Shown here: one piece after another, positions 27,551-36,248 of the stretch | How the letters are laid out: every line of letters starts with the position of its first letter | Position numbering within the stretch: the first letter of the stretch is position 1 | NCBI RefSeq assembly: GCF_021026315.1 | Contig: NZ_JAJNCX010000008.1 | Span: 1-64,000, forward strand | Direction of reading: 5' to 3' | Length of the DNA: 64,000 bases | Source of the DNA: Rhizobium sp. C4 | Lineage (GTDB): Bacteria > Pseudomonadota > Alphaproteobacteria > Rhizobiales > Rhizobiaceae | Notes under the pieces: generated by a model | Database searches by the model: none | What the model was told of the DNA's origin: nothing | Seen by the model: the letters and a program-made list of their open reading frames with translations, nothing else | Program-made: the position numbers and the translations under genes

Positions 27551-28933
27551 ATGACCATTCTGAACAATACGCGCGAGCTTCAGAGCATCGACGCCGCGCA
27601 TCACCTGCATCCCTTCACCAACACGCGCGAAATCAACGAACGCGGCGTGCGCATCATCACCTCGGCCAGCGGCATCTACGTGAATGACGCCGAAGGCAAC
27701 CGGATCCTTGATGGCATGAGCGGTCTGTGGTGCATGAATGTCGGCCATGGCCGCAAGGAAATCATCGACGCCGTCGCCCGGCAGATGGAAGAGCTGACCT
27801 ATTACAACACCTTCTTCAACACGGCGCACCCGCCGGTGATCGAGCTTTCCCGCCTTCTGGCGGAAGTCACGCCGCCGCAGTTCAACCACTTCCATTTCAC
27901 CGGCTCGGGCTCGGAATCCAACGACACCATCTTCCGCCTCGTCCGCTACTACTGGGAGCTGGAAGGCAAGCCGGAGAAGTCGATCTTCATTTCGCGCCGC
28001 GGCGCCTATCACGGCTCGACGGTCGCGGCGGCCTCGCTTGGCGGCTTCAGCTCCATGCACAAGCAGGGCGGCCTGCCGATCGACGGCATCTACCACGCAC
28101 CCTCGCCGGACTGGTGGAGCTATGGCGGCGAACTCAGCCCGGAAGATTTCGGCATCAAGGTGGCCGAGCAGACACTGGCGCTGATCGACGGCATCGGCGC
28201 CGACCGGATCGGGGCGATGATTGCCGAGCCGATCATGGGCGCTGGCGGTGTCATCATTCCGCCGAAGACCTACTGGCCGATCCTCGCCAAGGGGCTGAAG
28301 GAACGCGACATCCTGCTGATCTCGGATGAAGTCATCTGCGGTTTCGGCCGCACCGGCCAATGGTTCGGCTGCGAATTCATGGGAACCCAGCCCGATTTCA
28401 TGACCATGGCCAAGGGCATCACCTCGGGCTATGTGCCGATGGGCGCCGTTGCGGTCTCCGACCGCGTGGCCAATGTGCTTCTGGAAAAGGGCGACGAGTT
28501 TGCCCATGGCTACACCTATTCCGGCCATCCGGCTGCCTGCGCCGCTTCGATTGCGACGATCGGCATCATGCGTTCGGAAAAGCTGGTCGAAAATGTTCGC
28601 GACGATGTCGGCCCCTATCTCAAGGAAAAGTGGCTGCAGCTGGCGGACCATCCGATGGTGGGCGAGGCCGTGATGGAAGGCCTGATCGGCGCTTTCCAGT
28701 TCTCCTCCGACAAGAAGGCCCGCGCCGGCTTCCCGGACGGATCCAAGATCGGCTTCACCGCGCGCGAGCATTCCTTCCAGAACGGGCTTGTCATGCGCGC
28801 CGTTGGCGATCGCATGGTCATCGCACCGCCGCTGACGCTGACCCGCGCCCAGGCTGACGAACTTGTCGAAAAGGCTGTCAAGGTGATCGATCTGACCTAT
28901 GCCTACGCCAAGAAACAGGGCCTTATGGCCTGA
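27551..28933 (+). CDS. Class III PLP aminotransferase, probably putrescine/amine-pyruvate type
   Basis: The 460-residue class III aminotransferase has the PLP lysine at about residue 288 (MTMAKGITSG) and the DEVICGFGRTG cofactor-binding stretch at 259-269. TGSGSESNDT at about 117-126 and the EELTYYNTF segment are typical of omega-amine:pyruvate and putrescine-pyruvate (SpuC-like) enzymes. It is predicted to move an amino group from a diamine or beta-amino acid to pyruvate. The next gene, a gamma-glutamyl-amine-ligase-like glutamine synthetase homologue, supports amine catabolism. The exact substrate is not determined. Confidence 0.88.
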   Translation: MTILNNTRELQSIDAAHHLHPFTNTREINERGVRIITSASGIYVNDAEGNRILDGMSGLWCMNVGHGRKEIIDAVARQMEELTYYNTFFNTAHPPVIELSRLLAEVTPPQFNHFHFTGSGSESNDTIFRLVRYYWELEGKPEKSIFISRRGAYHGSTVAAASLGGFSSMHKQGGLPIDGIYHAPSPDWWSYGGELSPEDFGIKVAEQTLALIDGIGADRIGAMIAEPIMGAGGVIIPPKTYWPILAKGLKERDILLISDEVICGFGRTGQWFGCEFMGTQPDFMTMAKGITSGYVPMGAVAVSDRVANVLLEKGDEFAHGYTYSGHPAACAASIATIGIMRSEKLVENVRDDVGPYLKEKWLQLADHPMVGEAVMEGLIGAFQFSSDKKARAGFPDGSKIGFTAREHSFQNGLVMRAVGDRMVIAPPLTLTRAQADELVEKAVKVIDLTYAYAKKQGLMA

Positions 28934-28940
28934 AGCACTT

Positions 28941-28965
28941 CGCCCCGCGACATGGTTGCGGGGCG
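28941..28965 (+). other. Hairpin between aminotransferase and ligase genes
   Basis: A perfect 8-bp stem, CGCCCCGC at 28941-28948 and GCGGGGCG at 28958-28965, lies 7 bases after the aminotransferase stop and 33 bases before the next start. With no U-run it is probably a processing or stability element within an operon. Confidence 0.4.
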
Positions 28966-28998
28966 CGCGAACACCTGGCCGGAACGGATAGAACAGAC

Positions 28999-30378
28999 AT
29001 GACGACAGCATCGCCCAGCGGCTCGCATCTGCAGGAAGCGGAAGATTTCCTGGCCCGGTATCCGGAGCTCGAGGCGATCGACATCGTGATGACCGACTTT
29101 CACGGCATCGGCCGCGGCAAGATCATCCGCCGCCACGAGCTGGCCTCGCTTTACAAGTCGGGCCGCGGCATGCCGGCCTCCCTGTTCGGACAGGATGTGG
29201 CGGGCGACGACGTCGACAGTTCCGGCCTGATCCTGACCGATGGCGGCGGCGACAAGCTTTGCTGGCCCATTCCCGGCACGCTCGGCATGATGCCCCATAC
29301 CGGCCGCGGCCAGGTTCTGGTCAGCATGTACAATTCCGACGGCAGCCCCTTCGATGCGGAGCCGCGTCACGCGCTGGTGCGCCAGGTCGAACGGGCAGCA
29401 AAGGCTGGCTTCTCGCCAATGGGCGCCTTCGAACTCGAATTCTACCTCATCGACCGCGAGCGCGACGGCAAGGGCCGATACCAGCCGGCGCGCTATGCGC
29501 TCAACGGTCGCGATTGCCTCCATCGCAGCACCATGTCCGTCGACGAACTCGACGAGATGTCGCCGCTGTTCGATGTCATCTATCAGGGCGCAAAGCATCT
29601 CGGCCTGACGCTGGAATCGCTGATTTCCGAATATGCCGCCGGTCAGTATGAAATGACCATCCGCTATCGCGATCTGCTGCGCGCCGCCGATGATGTGATC
29701 GTCGCCAAGCGGCTGATCCGCTCCGCTGCCCGCCGTTTCGGCATGGAGGCCTGCTTCATGGCCAAGCCCTTCGGCCAGCAGGCCGGCTCCGGCATGCACC
29801 TTCATCTCTCATTGGCAAACGGTGCGGGCGACAATCTGTTCGGCGACCCGACGGAGGGCACGCTCAGCCCCCTGATGCTGAACGCGATCGGCGGTATCCG
29901 TGAGACGGTTGGCGACACGATGCTGGTGCTTGCCCCCTTCCTCAACTCGTGGCGACGCTTTGCCTCGGTCTCCTATTCTCCGGCCTCCGACGACTGGGGG
30001 ATCGAGAACCGCACGGTTGCGCTGCGCGTGCCCGGAGCGCCAGGCAAGGGCCGCCACTTCGAACACCGCGTCGCAGGCGTCGATGCCAACGCCTACATGG
30101 TCGGCACCGTCACGCTCGCCGGTGCCCTGCAGGGCATCGAAACGAAGGCTGATCCCGGCCCCGCCGTGGAACCGGACGCCGGCGGTCAGGACCGGACCAG
30201 CAACCTGCCCAACAGCTGGCAGAATGCCATTCAACGCGCCGGGCAATCGGACTTTCTGCGCGACGCCCTGGGCCAGACACTTCATCACGGCTTCGTCGCC
30301 GTCAAGCAGGCGGAATATCAGCGGCTTGCGCTTGAGGTCACCGAGGCGGAATGGGGCCTCTACGGCTTCGTCGTCTGA
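28999..30378 (+). CDS. Glutamine synthetase family ligase, probably gamma-glutamylputrescine synthetase
   Basis: This 459-residue homologue of GlnA has the short N-terminal beta-grasp region (MTDFHGIGRGKIIRRHEL) and a catalytic domain. The latter carries GAFELEFYLID (metal glutamates), KPFGQQAGSGMHLHLSL (histidine/ammonia-site region) and the NRTVALRVPG arginine-bearing stretch. Such PuuA-like enzymes join glutamate to putrescine or other amines using ATP. It follows the aminotransferase by 65 bases. A true nitrogen-assimilation enzyme is unlikely, given the context and the divergent active-site loops. No amine oxidase or gamma-glutamyl aldehyde dehydrogenase is present here. Confidence 0.85.
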   Translation: MTTASPSGSHLQEAEDFLARYPELEAIDIVMTDFHGIGRGKIIRRHELASLYKSGRGMPASLFGQDVAGDDVDSSGLILTDGGGDKLCWPIPGTLGMMPHTGRGQVLVSMYNSDGSPFDAEPRHALVRQVERAAKAGFSPMGAFELEFYLIDRERDGKGRYQPARYALNGRDCLHRSTMSVDELDEMSPLFDVIYQGAKHLGLTLESLISEYAAGQYEMTIRYRDLLRAADDVIVAKRLIRSAARRFGMEACFMAKPFGQQAGSGMHLHLSLANGAGDNLFGDPTEGTLSPLMLNAIGGIRETVGDTMLVLAPFLNSWRRFASVSYSPASDDWGIENRTVALRVPGAPGKGRHFEHRVAGVDANAYMVGTVTLAGALQGIETKADPGPAVEPDAGGQDRTSNLPNSWQNAIQRAGQSDFLRDALGQTLHHGFVAVKQAEYQRLALEVTEAEWGLYGFVV

Positions 30379-30457
30379 CGGCAGCCGCCTGATCGAAGGC
30401 ACGGAAGGCAGGGCGTCTGGTCGCAAAGGTGATCCGGCCACGCCCCGAAGTCGTAAC

Positions 30458-30473
30458 CCTCCTTAAATGGAGG
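30458..30473 (+). promoter_or_regulatory. Small hairpin that includes the ribosome binding site
   Basis: CCTCC (30458-30462) is perfectly complementary to GGAGG (30469-30473), the Shine-Dalgarno of the next gene, with a 6-base loop. Pairing would hide the ribosome site. It may be an RNA switch or simply chance given its 5-bp stem. Confidence 0.35.
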
Positions 30474-30481
30474 ATCAAACG

Positions 30482-31015
30482 ATGTCAGCTTTCAGCCGCC
30501 TGTCCCTCGCCGCCCTGCTCATGACCGCCGGTCTCGGTCTTGGAACCGCTCCGGCACAGGCCGAGCCCAATGTCGTCAAGGTCGGCCGCGATCACTACAC
30601 CGGCACCTGGCTGGAAATCGCCCGCACGCCGATGAAGATCACCGACGGCTGCGTCGCCGGCTACACGACCTACATGCCATCAGCCAGCAGCGATGTGTTC
30701 CGCATCGAAGACGGCTGCCGCACCGGCTCGCCGAAGGGCGAGCTGCTCACCATCGACGGGATCGGCAAGCTCGAGGATGCCGGAGCCACGAATGCCAAAT
30801 TGACGGTACGCTACCTTGGCGGCATCGTCACGTTCAAATACTGGGTTCTCTACAAGTCGCCGGACAAGAGCTGGTTCATCAGCGCCGATCCGCAGATGCA
30901 GAACCTCTGGATCTACGCCCGCAAGGCGCCGTCGAAGAAGGAGCTCTCGGTCATGGTCGCCAAGGCGAAAGCGCTCGGCTATGACACGCGCAAGCTGGAA
31001 TATCCCGAGCCCTGA
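30482..31015 (+). CDS. Small secreted lipocalin-like protein
   Basis: The 177-residue protein has a Sec signal peptide (residues 1-26, ending APAQAEP). The mature part shows the lipocalin first-strand motif with an invariant GxW (HYTGTWLEIARTPMK) and a C-terminal NLWIYARKAP stretch, comparable to the last strand of Blc-type bacterial lipocalins. Cysteines near CVAGYTTY and DGCRTG could form a disulfide. There is no lipobox, so it is probably soluble in the periplasm. The ATG at 30482 is chosen because GGAGG lies 8 bases upstream; an ATG at 30467 has no site. The ligand is unknown. Confidence 0.75.
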   Translation: MSAFSRLSLAALLMTAGLGLGTAPAQAEPNVVKVGRDHYTGTWLEIARTPMKITDGCVAGYTTYMPSASSDVFRIEDGCRTGSPKGELLTIDGIGKLEDAGATNAKLTVRYLGGIVTFKYWVLYKSPDKSWFISADPQMQNLWIYARKAPSKKELSVMVAKAKALGYDTRKLEYPEP

Positions 31016-31023
31016 GGGCTCGG
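31005..31023. terminator. Bidirectional hairpin with the stop codon in its loop
   Basis: A perfect 8-bp stem (CCGAGCCC at 31005-31012, GGGCTCGG at 31016-31023) has the lipocalin gene's TGA stop as its 3-base loop. It lies between convergent genes, the SDR gene ending at 31031, and may terminate both. No U-run is present. Confidence 0.5.
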
Positions 31024-31030
31024 CGCCATT

Positions 31031-31732
31031 TCACCACTCGATAGCGGACCCGTCATAGGCAAAGAAACCGCCGGTCTTTTCCGGCGGTAATTCGTTGAGC
31101 ACGGCGAGAAGATTGGCCGCAGCCTCTGCCGGCGAAACGGCAGCATGGGTGCCGCGATAGCCGACAGACAGGCCGGTCTCCACCGTTCCCGGATGCAGCG
31201 CCGCGACCACCGCAAGCGGCCGGGTGCGCGCGATCTCGATGGCCGCCGTGCGGACGATCTGGTTCTGCGCCGCCTTGGCGGCCCGATAGGAGATCCAGCC
31301 GCCGAAATGGTTGTCGCCGATCGAGCCGACGCGGGCGGAGAGGGAACAGAAGATCCCCCTGCGGTCGCGCGGCAGCAGAGGCGCAAAGTGCTTGAGCAGA
31401 AGCGCAGGCCCGACGGCGTTCAACGCAAATTGCCGGAGCATGGCTTCCGGATCGATCGCCTTCAGCGCCTTTTCAGGTCCCGCACCTTCAATCGTCAGCG
31501 CACCAGTCGCGTTGAAAATCAGATCAAGGCCATCCGAACCCGCCGCAAGGCGTGCCGCTTCTCTTGCAACGGAGGCTTCGTCTGTGACATCGAAACCGAA
31601 ATTGTCGCGCCGCGACAGGCACATCACCGCGCCGGCGCGCGGGTCGCGCCCAAGCGCCTCCGTAACTGCCGAACCTATGCCACCGGATGCGCCGATTACC
31701 AGGGCACGATAGCCGTCTCTTAAGGAATTCAT
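31031..31732 (-). CDS. Short-chain dehydrogenase/reductase (SDR)
   Basis: This roughly 233-residue Rossmann-fold oxidoreductase has the nucleotide motif GASGGIGSAV near residue 14. The NATGAL stretch stands in for the NNAG motif, and the active-site pattern SLSARVGSIG...SYRAAKAAQN provides Ser, Tyr and Lys. It resembles the CsgA/atypical SDR group with NAD(P) and an unknown substrate. The start at 31732 is uncertain: an in-frame ATG at 31741 is possible and neither has an ideal ribosome site. It is divergent from the DUF2254 gene and convergent with the lipocalin gene. Confidence 0.8.
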   Translation of the reverse strand: MNSLRDGYRALVIGASGGIGSAVTEALGRDPRAGAVMCLSRRDNFGFDVTDEASVAREAARLAAGSDGLDLIFNATGALTIEGAGPEKALKAIDPEAMLRQFALNAVGPALLLKHFAPLLPRDRRGIFCSLSARVGSIGDNHFGGWISYRAAKAAQNQIVRTAAIEIARTRPLAVVAALHPGTVETGLSVGYRGTHAAVSPAEAAANLLAVLNELPPEKTGGFFAYDGSAIEW

Positions 31733-31851
31733 CTTGATCATGTTCCTGATACGAAGTGCGCGATGGCGCGGATTTCCGGGAACGAAACTGGATGACTTGC
31801 TTTTGAGGTTGAAAGCCGGGGATAGTGGACCCGAGGACACGGCGAGGATCA

Positions 31852-33126
31852 ATGAATTTCAAACTCTGGAACATCTACAGGGCCTGGCGGCAGAAGATCT
31901 GGATGCGGGTCGTCGCCATTGCCTGCCTTTCGGTGCTGTCTGTTATTCTGGCGCAATTGCTCGCCCCCTATGTGCCCGAACTTGTGGCGCTCAAGGCGGG
32001 CTCCGACGCCGTGTCGCAGATCCTCGAAATCCTCGCCTCCTCGATGCTGGCCGTGACGACGTTCTCGCTTTCCATTGCCGTGACTGGCTTCGGCACCGCC
32101 GCAGCGACGGCAACACCGCGCGCCACCGCGCTCCTGCAGGAAGACACGACGACACAGAATGTCCTTGCAACCTTTATCGGCGCCTTTCTCTTCAGCCTGC
32201 TTGGGCTGATCGCGCTCAACGCCCAGCTCTATAGCCAGTCCGGCAAGGTCGTACTCTACATTTTCACCATCGCCGTGGTGCTCCTTGTCGTCATCGCGCT
32301 CATCCGGTGGATCGGGCATCTGCTGAGCTTCGGGCGCATGGACGATACGCTCGACCGCGTCGAGACCGCCACGCGCGATGCACTGATCGCGCGGGTAGCC
32401 AATCCCTATCTCGGCGGACGCCCTTTGAACGGCCCAATCCCTGAAGGCTGCCTCGAAATCCCGGCCCCCGTCACCGGCTATATCGAACACATCGACATGG
32501 CGACCTTGCAGGCCCTTGCCGAGGAGATGAAAGGCGAGGCCTATCTCCTGCAGATCCCCGGTTCCTTTGTCGTCGAACGGGGGCCGTTGATGTATCTGCG
32601 GGCCGAAAGCCTCTCCGACGAGGAGACGGGGAGCCTGCAGGCGGCATTTGCCATCAGCCGACAGCGCGCTTTCGATGGCGATCCGCGTTTCGGGCTCATC
32701 GTGCTCTCCGAGATCGCCTCGCGGGCGCTTTCGCCTGCGGTCAACGACCCGGGCACTGCGATCAGCGTTCTCGGACGGCTTGTCCGCATCCTCACGGAAT
32801 GGAACGGGCGGGCGGTTGTCGAGCCTGACTATGCATCATTACATGTCAGTCCGATCAGACCGGAAGATGCCATCGAGGACGCTTTCCGGCCGATGGCGCG
32901 CGATGGAGCCGAGATGATCGAGGTTCAGGTGCGGCTACAGAAAGCTCTTTCGGCGCTTCGCCGCTCTGTGCCCGAGGCGTTTGATGCGCCCGGCGCAGAC
33001 CTGTCGGCCTATGCCTTGGCGCTTGCCACCAAAGCCGGCCTGCCTGAGGCAGAAATCGCACTCCTGCGCAGGCTCTCTCAAGCGGGCACGCATCGAACGA
33101 CAGGAAACGTTGACATGTCGGTCTGA
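31852..33126 (+). CDS. DUF2254 family membrane protein
   Basis: This 424-residue protein has four N-terminal membrane spans, at about residues 18-40, 60-82, 105-130 and 135-155. A large soluble C-terminal region follows. The segment FSLSIAVTGFGTAAATATPRA with TTTQNVLATFIGAFLF is characteristic of DUF2254. The biochemical role of the family is unknown. It stands alone, divergent from the SDR gene; a hairpin at about 33136-33165 and then the fluoride riboswitch of crcB follow. Confidence 0.85.
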   Translation: MNFKLWNIYRAWRQKIWMRVVAIACLSVLSVILAQLLAPYVPELVALKAGSDAVSQILEILASSMLAVTTFSLSIAVTGFGTAAATATPRATALLQEDTTTQNVLATFIGAFLFSLLGLIALNAQLYSQSGKVVLYIFTIAVVLLVVIALIRWIGHLLSFGRMDDTLDRVETATRDALIARVANPYLGGRPLNGPIPEGCLEIPAPVTGYIEHIDMATLQALAEEMKGEAYLLQIPGSFVVERGPLMYLRAESLSDEETGSLQAAFAISRQRAFDGDPRFGLIVLSEIASRALSPAVNDPGTAISVLGRLVRILTEWNGRAVVEPDYASLHVSPIRPEDAIEDAFRPMARDGAEMIEVQVRLQKALSALRRSVPEAFDAPGADLSAYALALATKAGLPEAEIALLRRLSQAGTHRTTGNVDMSV

Positions 33127-33135
33127 CAGGGAACA

Positions 33136-33165
33136 GGCAAAGATTGCAATGGCGCCATTCTTGCC
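33136..33165 (+). terminator. Possible terminator hairpin after the DUF2254 gene
   Basis: An imperfect hairpin pairs GGCAA (33136-33140) with TTGCC (33161-33165) around an inner AATGG/CCATT stem (33148-33152 with 33155-33159). It is followed by CTAGATC, with no U-run, and would separate the DUF2254 transcript from the riboswitch leader. Confidence 0.3.
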
Positions 33166-33180
33166 CTAGATCATCAAACC

Positions 33181-33245
33181 GATGGGAATGGGGCTTCCCG
33201 AGAACCGCCGGCCTTTGAAGAAGGTGTGGCTGATAGCTCCTGCCG
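33181..33245 (+). ncRNA. Fluoride riboswitch (crcB motif)
   Basis: The sequence folds like known fluoride aptamers. It has a short P1 helix (GGGA/TCCC) around ATGGGGCT, then GAACCGCC, a variable stem (GGCCTT with AAGG) and the conserved GGCTGATAGCTCC end. GGGGCT can pair with AGCTCC to form the required pseudoknot. It lies about 100 bases upstream of crcB on the same strand, which is the classic arrangement. It should switch on the exporter when fluoride is bound. Confidence 0.88.
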
Positions 33246-33342
33246 AATGCGGAATGGTCGAAAGCCGTCCGCGATGGCGGGAGCGTGTCTTGACCTTCCC
33301 CTCGTCGCCAGGCTTTCGTTGCAACAACGAAAGGACAAATCC

Positions 33343-33729
33343 ATGAACTATCTGATCGTCTTCATCGGCGCCGGCATCGGCGGCATGCTGCGCCAGGGCG
33401 TGAACGTCGCAGCGCTGAAGTGGCTCGGCCCGAGTTTTCCCTGGGGAACGCTTTGCGTCAATATTCTCGGTAGCCTCATCATGGGGCTGATCGCTGAATA
33501 CTGGGCGCTGAAATCCGGCCTGCCGCAATCGGCGCGGCTGTTTCTGACCACCGGCATCCTCGGCGGCTTCACCACGTTCTCGACCTTCTCTCTCGATACG
33601 TCGGTCATCTTTGAGCGCGGTGAAACATGGCTTGCCGTTGGCTATGCCATCGCCTCAGTGGTCCTGTCGGTCGGCGCCCTGTTCGTTGGCCTGGCGATCG
33701 TGCGCAATCTCGTCGCCGTCCAGGGCTGA
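33343..33729 (+). CDS. crcB: Fluoride exporter CrcB/Fluc
   Basis: The 128-residue, four-span membrane protein acts as a dual-topology dimeric channel that expels fluoride. Hallmarks are GAGIGGMLRQGVN at residues 9-21, WGTLCVNILGSLIMG at about 34-48 with the conserved Asn, and GILGGFTTFSTFSLD at about 72-86, which holds the phenylalanine/threonine fluoride track. The ATG at 33343 has AAGGA upstream. It is preceded by a fluoride riboswitch. Its stop codon directly abuts that of the convergent pxpA gene. Confidence 0.96.
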   Translation: MNYLIVFIGAGIGGMLRQGVNVAALKWLGPSFPWGTLCVNILGSLIMGLIAEYWALKSGLPQSARLFLTTGILGGFTTFSTFSLDTSVIFERGETWLAVGYAIASVVLSVGALFVGLAIVRNLVAVQG

Positions 33730-34491
33730 TCAAGCCGCCAGAAACGACCTGAGCGCCACGCCACGCGCAGTCAGCTCTCCCCGGATATGGACTGCCATGG
33801 CGATCGCGCTCGGCCCGTCGCCGTGAACACAGATCGAATGGGCGTCGAGCTTGATCGGCGCGCCATCGACGACCGGCATCAGCCCGGTTTCGAGATAGGA
33901 GACCAGCCGGTCGGCGGCCTCTTGCGGATCATGGATCATCGCATCAGCCCGCGAGCGCGGCACGAGGCGGCCTGTGGACAGATATCCGCGATCGGCAAAA
34001 ATTTCGCTGTAGACCGGAACGCCGAGTTCGCGGGCGGCAAGCTCGAGCTCCGTCCCGGAAATCGCCAGAACCGCCATGTCGGGCCCGAAGGCACGGGCGG
34101 CACGGGCGACGGCGGACGCGGCGGCGCGATCATCTGCGCAATGGTTGGCGAGCGCCCCGTGGGCCTTGATATAACGCACCGTGACGCCGGCCAGCGCTGC
34201 CGCGCCCATCAGCGCGCCGGTCTGCGTCGCCACCAGCCGCTCGATTTCGCCCGGCGTCATCGGGATCAGCCGGCGGCCGAAGCCCTCGCGATCGGCAAAG
34301 CCCGGATGCGCACCCACCACGACGCCCCGGTCACGCGCGATTTCCAGCGTGCGGAACATGGTTTCGGGATCGCTGGCATGACCGCCGCAGGCGACGTTGG
34401 CGCTGGTGACGACCTGCAGGATCGCCTCGTCATCACCCATCTTCCAGGGGCCGTAGCTTTCGCCGAGATCGGAATTGAGGTCGATGCGCAT
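33730..34491 (-). CDS. pxpA: 5-oxoprolinase subunit A (LamB/YcsF family)
   Basis: The 253-residue subunit works with PxpB and PxpC in ATP-dependent hydrolysis of 5-oxoproline (pyroglutamate) to glutamate. The family signature is DLNSDLGESYGPW (residues 4-16), followed by SANVACGGHASDP, VGAHPGFADREGFGRR, KAHGALANHC and the C-terminal ICVHGDGPSAI. It is the last gene of the minus-strand cluster, 12 bases after a degenerate biotin-carrier-like gene. Unusually, biotin carboxylase and carrier genes separate it from its partner subunits. Confidence 0.93.
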   Translation of the reverse strand: MRIDLNSDLGESYGPWKMGDDEAILQVVTSANVACGGHASDPETMFRTLEIARDRGVVVGAHPGFADREGFGRRLIPMTPGEIERLVATQTGALMGAAALAGVTVRYIKAHGALANHCADDRAAASAVARAARAFGPDMAVLAISGTELELAARELGVPVYSEIFADRGYLSTGRLVPRSRADAMIHDPQEAADRLVSYLETGLMPVVDGAPIKLDAHSICVHGDGPSAIAMAVHIRGELTARGVALRSFLAA

Positions 34492-34503
34492 GGTCGGACA
34501 ATC

Positions 34504-34878
34504 CTATTCAAACTCGAAGACGGTTTCGCCATAGCCGACAAGGTCACCGGGCCTGACGGGTTTCGCGGCGACCCGACCGGGCTTGTCCGCCTCGATGGCA
34601 AAGCGGATCTCGCCAAGCTCCAGAAAGCCGACGATCTGGTGTTCGGCGACCGGATCACCAACACGGATTGCCGGGACGGTATCGGCGAAGACGCCGAAAT
34701 AGCGGGTGCGGATCGCGGCCTTCGGCTTCACCGCTTTCGGTGCCGCCACCTGAACCGGCTTTTGCGGCCGGTTGACGATGACCTTCAGCCGTCCGCCCTG
34801 GCCGATGGCACATTCGAGTTCGGCAAGCCCGCGGGATTTGGCCAGCGCAATTGCGCGTTCGATTTCGTCGAGCGTCAT
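34504..34878 (-). CDS. Biotin-carrier-like protein lacking the biotinyl lysine
   Basis: This 124-residue protein has the outline of a biotin carboxyl carrier protein: an N-terminal helix ([20 protein letters not shown]), a linker rich in Lys, Pro and Ala, and a biotinyl-like beta domain (residues 58-124). Alignment with the intact carrier two genes upstream puts E-L-G-E-I (residues 87-91) where EAMKM should be. The acceptor lysine is a glutamate, so it cannot be biotinylated there. The flanking IEAD and PGR residues are kept. It overlaps accC by 4 bases. It may be a structural partner or regulator; the function is unknown. Confidence 0.82.
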   Translation of the reverse strand: MTLDEIERAIALAKSRGLAELECAIGQGGRLKVIVNRPQKPVQVAAPKAVKPKAAIRTRYFGVFADTVPAIRVGDPVAEHQIVGFLELGEIRFAIEADKPGRVAAKPVRPGDLVGYGETVFEFE

Positions 34879-36248
34879 TGTCCGCCCTCCGGCTTCAGGC
34901 CGCCATCGGCAATCAGCGCTTCGAGATAATGGATATCGAAGCCTCCGTCCCGGAAGCCCGGATCATCCATCAGCCTCCGTTGCAGCGGAATATTGGTCGT
35001 CAGCCCGCCGATCTCATATTCGGCCAGCGCCGCCTTCATCCGCGTCACGGCCTCGTCACGCGTGTCGCCATAGGCAATCAGCTTGGCGACGAGTGAATCG
35101 TAATGCGGCGGCACTTCGTAGCCGTCATAGAGATGTGTATCGAGCCGGATGCCCGGCCCGCCCGGCGGACGGTGCGTCTCGACGCGGCCGGGGGCGGGCG
35201 TGAAGGCAAAGGGGTCCTCGGCATTGATGCGGCATTCGATGGCGTGGCCATGCATCGCGATATCGCTTTGGGTAAACGACAGCGGCTCGCCCATGGCGAT
35301 GCGGATCTGCTCACGCACGATGTCGATGCCCGTCACCATTTCCGTGACCGGATGCTCGACCTGCACCCGCGTGTTCATCTCGATGAAGAAGAAGTCGCCG
35401 TTTTCGTAGAGGAATTCAAACGTGCCGGCGCCGCGATAACCCATCTGCTGGCAAGCCGCCACGCAACGCGCGCCGACGCGTTCGATTGCCTCGCGGGGAA
35501 TGCCGGGGGCTGGCGCTTCCTCGATCACCTTCTGGTGCCGGCGCTGCATCGAGCAATCGCGCTCGCCGAGCATGACGGCATTGCCATGATTGTCGGCCAT
35601 TATCTGGATCTCGACATGGCGCGGATGTTCCAGGAACATCTCGATATAGACATCCGGATTGTTGAAGGCGCGGCCCGCTTCCTCGCGGGTCAGCGCCACG
35701 GCACCGGCGAGATCCTCCTCGCGCCGCACGATGCGCATGCCGCGACCGCCGCCGCCACCCGAGGCCTTGACGATGAGCGGATAGCCGGTCTCGGCGGCGA
35801 TATGGCGAACCCGCCAGTCCTCGTCCGGCAAGGCCCCGCCGGAGCCCGGAACGCACGGCACGCCCGCGGCGCGCATCGCTGCCTTGGCGGCGATCTTGTC
35901 GCCCATGGTGCGGATGGCGTCGGCTGGCGGGCCGATGAAGACGAGCCCCGCCTTTTCCACCGCCTCGGCAAAGCCGGCATTTTCGGAGAGAAAGCCATAG
36001 CCCGGATGGATGGCACCCGCCCCGGTCGCCTTCGCCGCCAGAAGGATCGAGGCGATGTTGAGATAGCTGTCGCGCGCCGGCGCGGGGCCGATGCAGAGGC
36101 TCTTGTCGGCAAGCTGCACATGACGCAGATCGCGGTCGGCTTCGGAATGGATTGCAACCGTCTTCAAGCCCAGCGACCGGCAGGCGCGCAGGATGCGGAG
36201 CGCGATCTCTCCCCGGTTGGCGATGAGAACCGTGTCGAACATGGTCAT
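34875..36248 (-). CDS. accC: Biotin carboxylase (AccC-like), linked to oxoprolinase genes
   Basis: The 457-residue biotin carboxylase of the ATP-grasp family carboxylates carrier-bound biotin with ATP and bicarbonate. Motifs include [14 protein letters not shown] at the N terminus, [15 protein letters not shown], the ATP-grasp glycine loop [32 protein letters not shown] and the catalytic [12 protein letters not shown]. Its position inside a pxp cluster suggests it is not the housekeeping acetyl-CoA carboxylase subunit. It is coupled at both ends by 4-base overlaps to the carrier genes. The symbol denotes family only. Confidence 0.9.
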   Translation of the reverse strand: MTMFDTVLIANRGEIALRILRACRSLGLKTVAIHSEADRDLRHVQLADKSLCIGPAPARDSYLNIASILLAAKATGAGAIHPGYGFLSENAGFAEAVEKAGLVFIGPPADAIRTMGDKIAAKAAMRAAGVPCVPGSGGALPDEDWRVRHIAAETGYPLIVKASGGGGGRGMRIVRREEDLAGAVALTREEAGRAFNNPDVYIEMFLEHPRHVEIQIMADNHGNAVMLGERDCSMQRRHQKVIEEAPAPGIPREAIERVGARCVAACQQMGYRGAGTFEFLYENGDFFFIEMNTRVQVEHPVTEMVTGIDIVREQIRIAMGEPLSFTQSDIAMHGHAIECRINAEDPFAFTPAPGRVETHRPPGGPGIRLDTHLYDGYEVPPHYDSLVAKLIAYGDTRDEAVTRMKAALAEYEIGGLTTNIPLQRRLMDDPGFRDGGFDIHYLEALIADGGLKPEGGQ

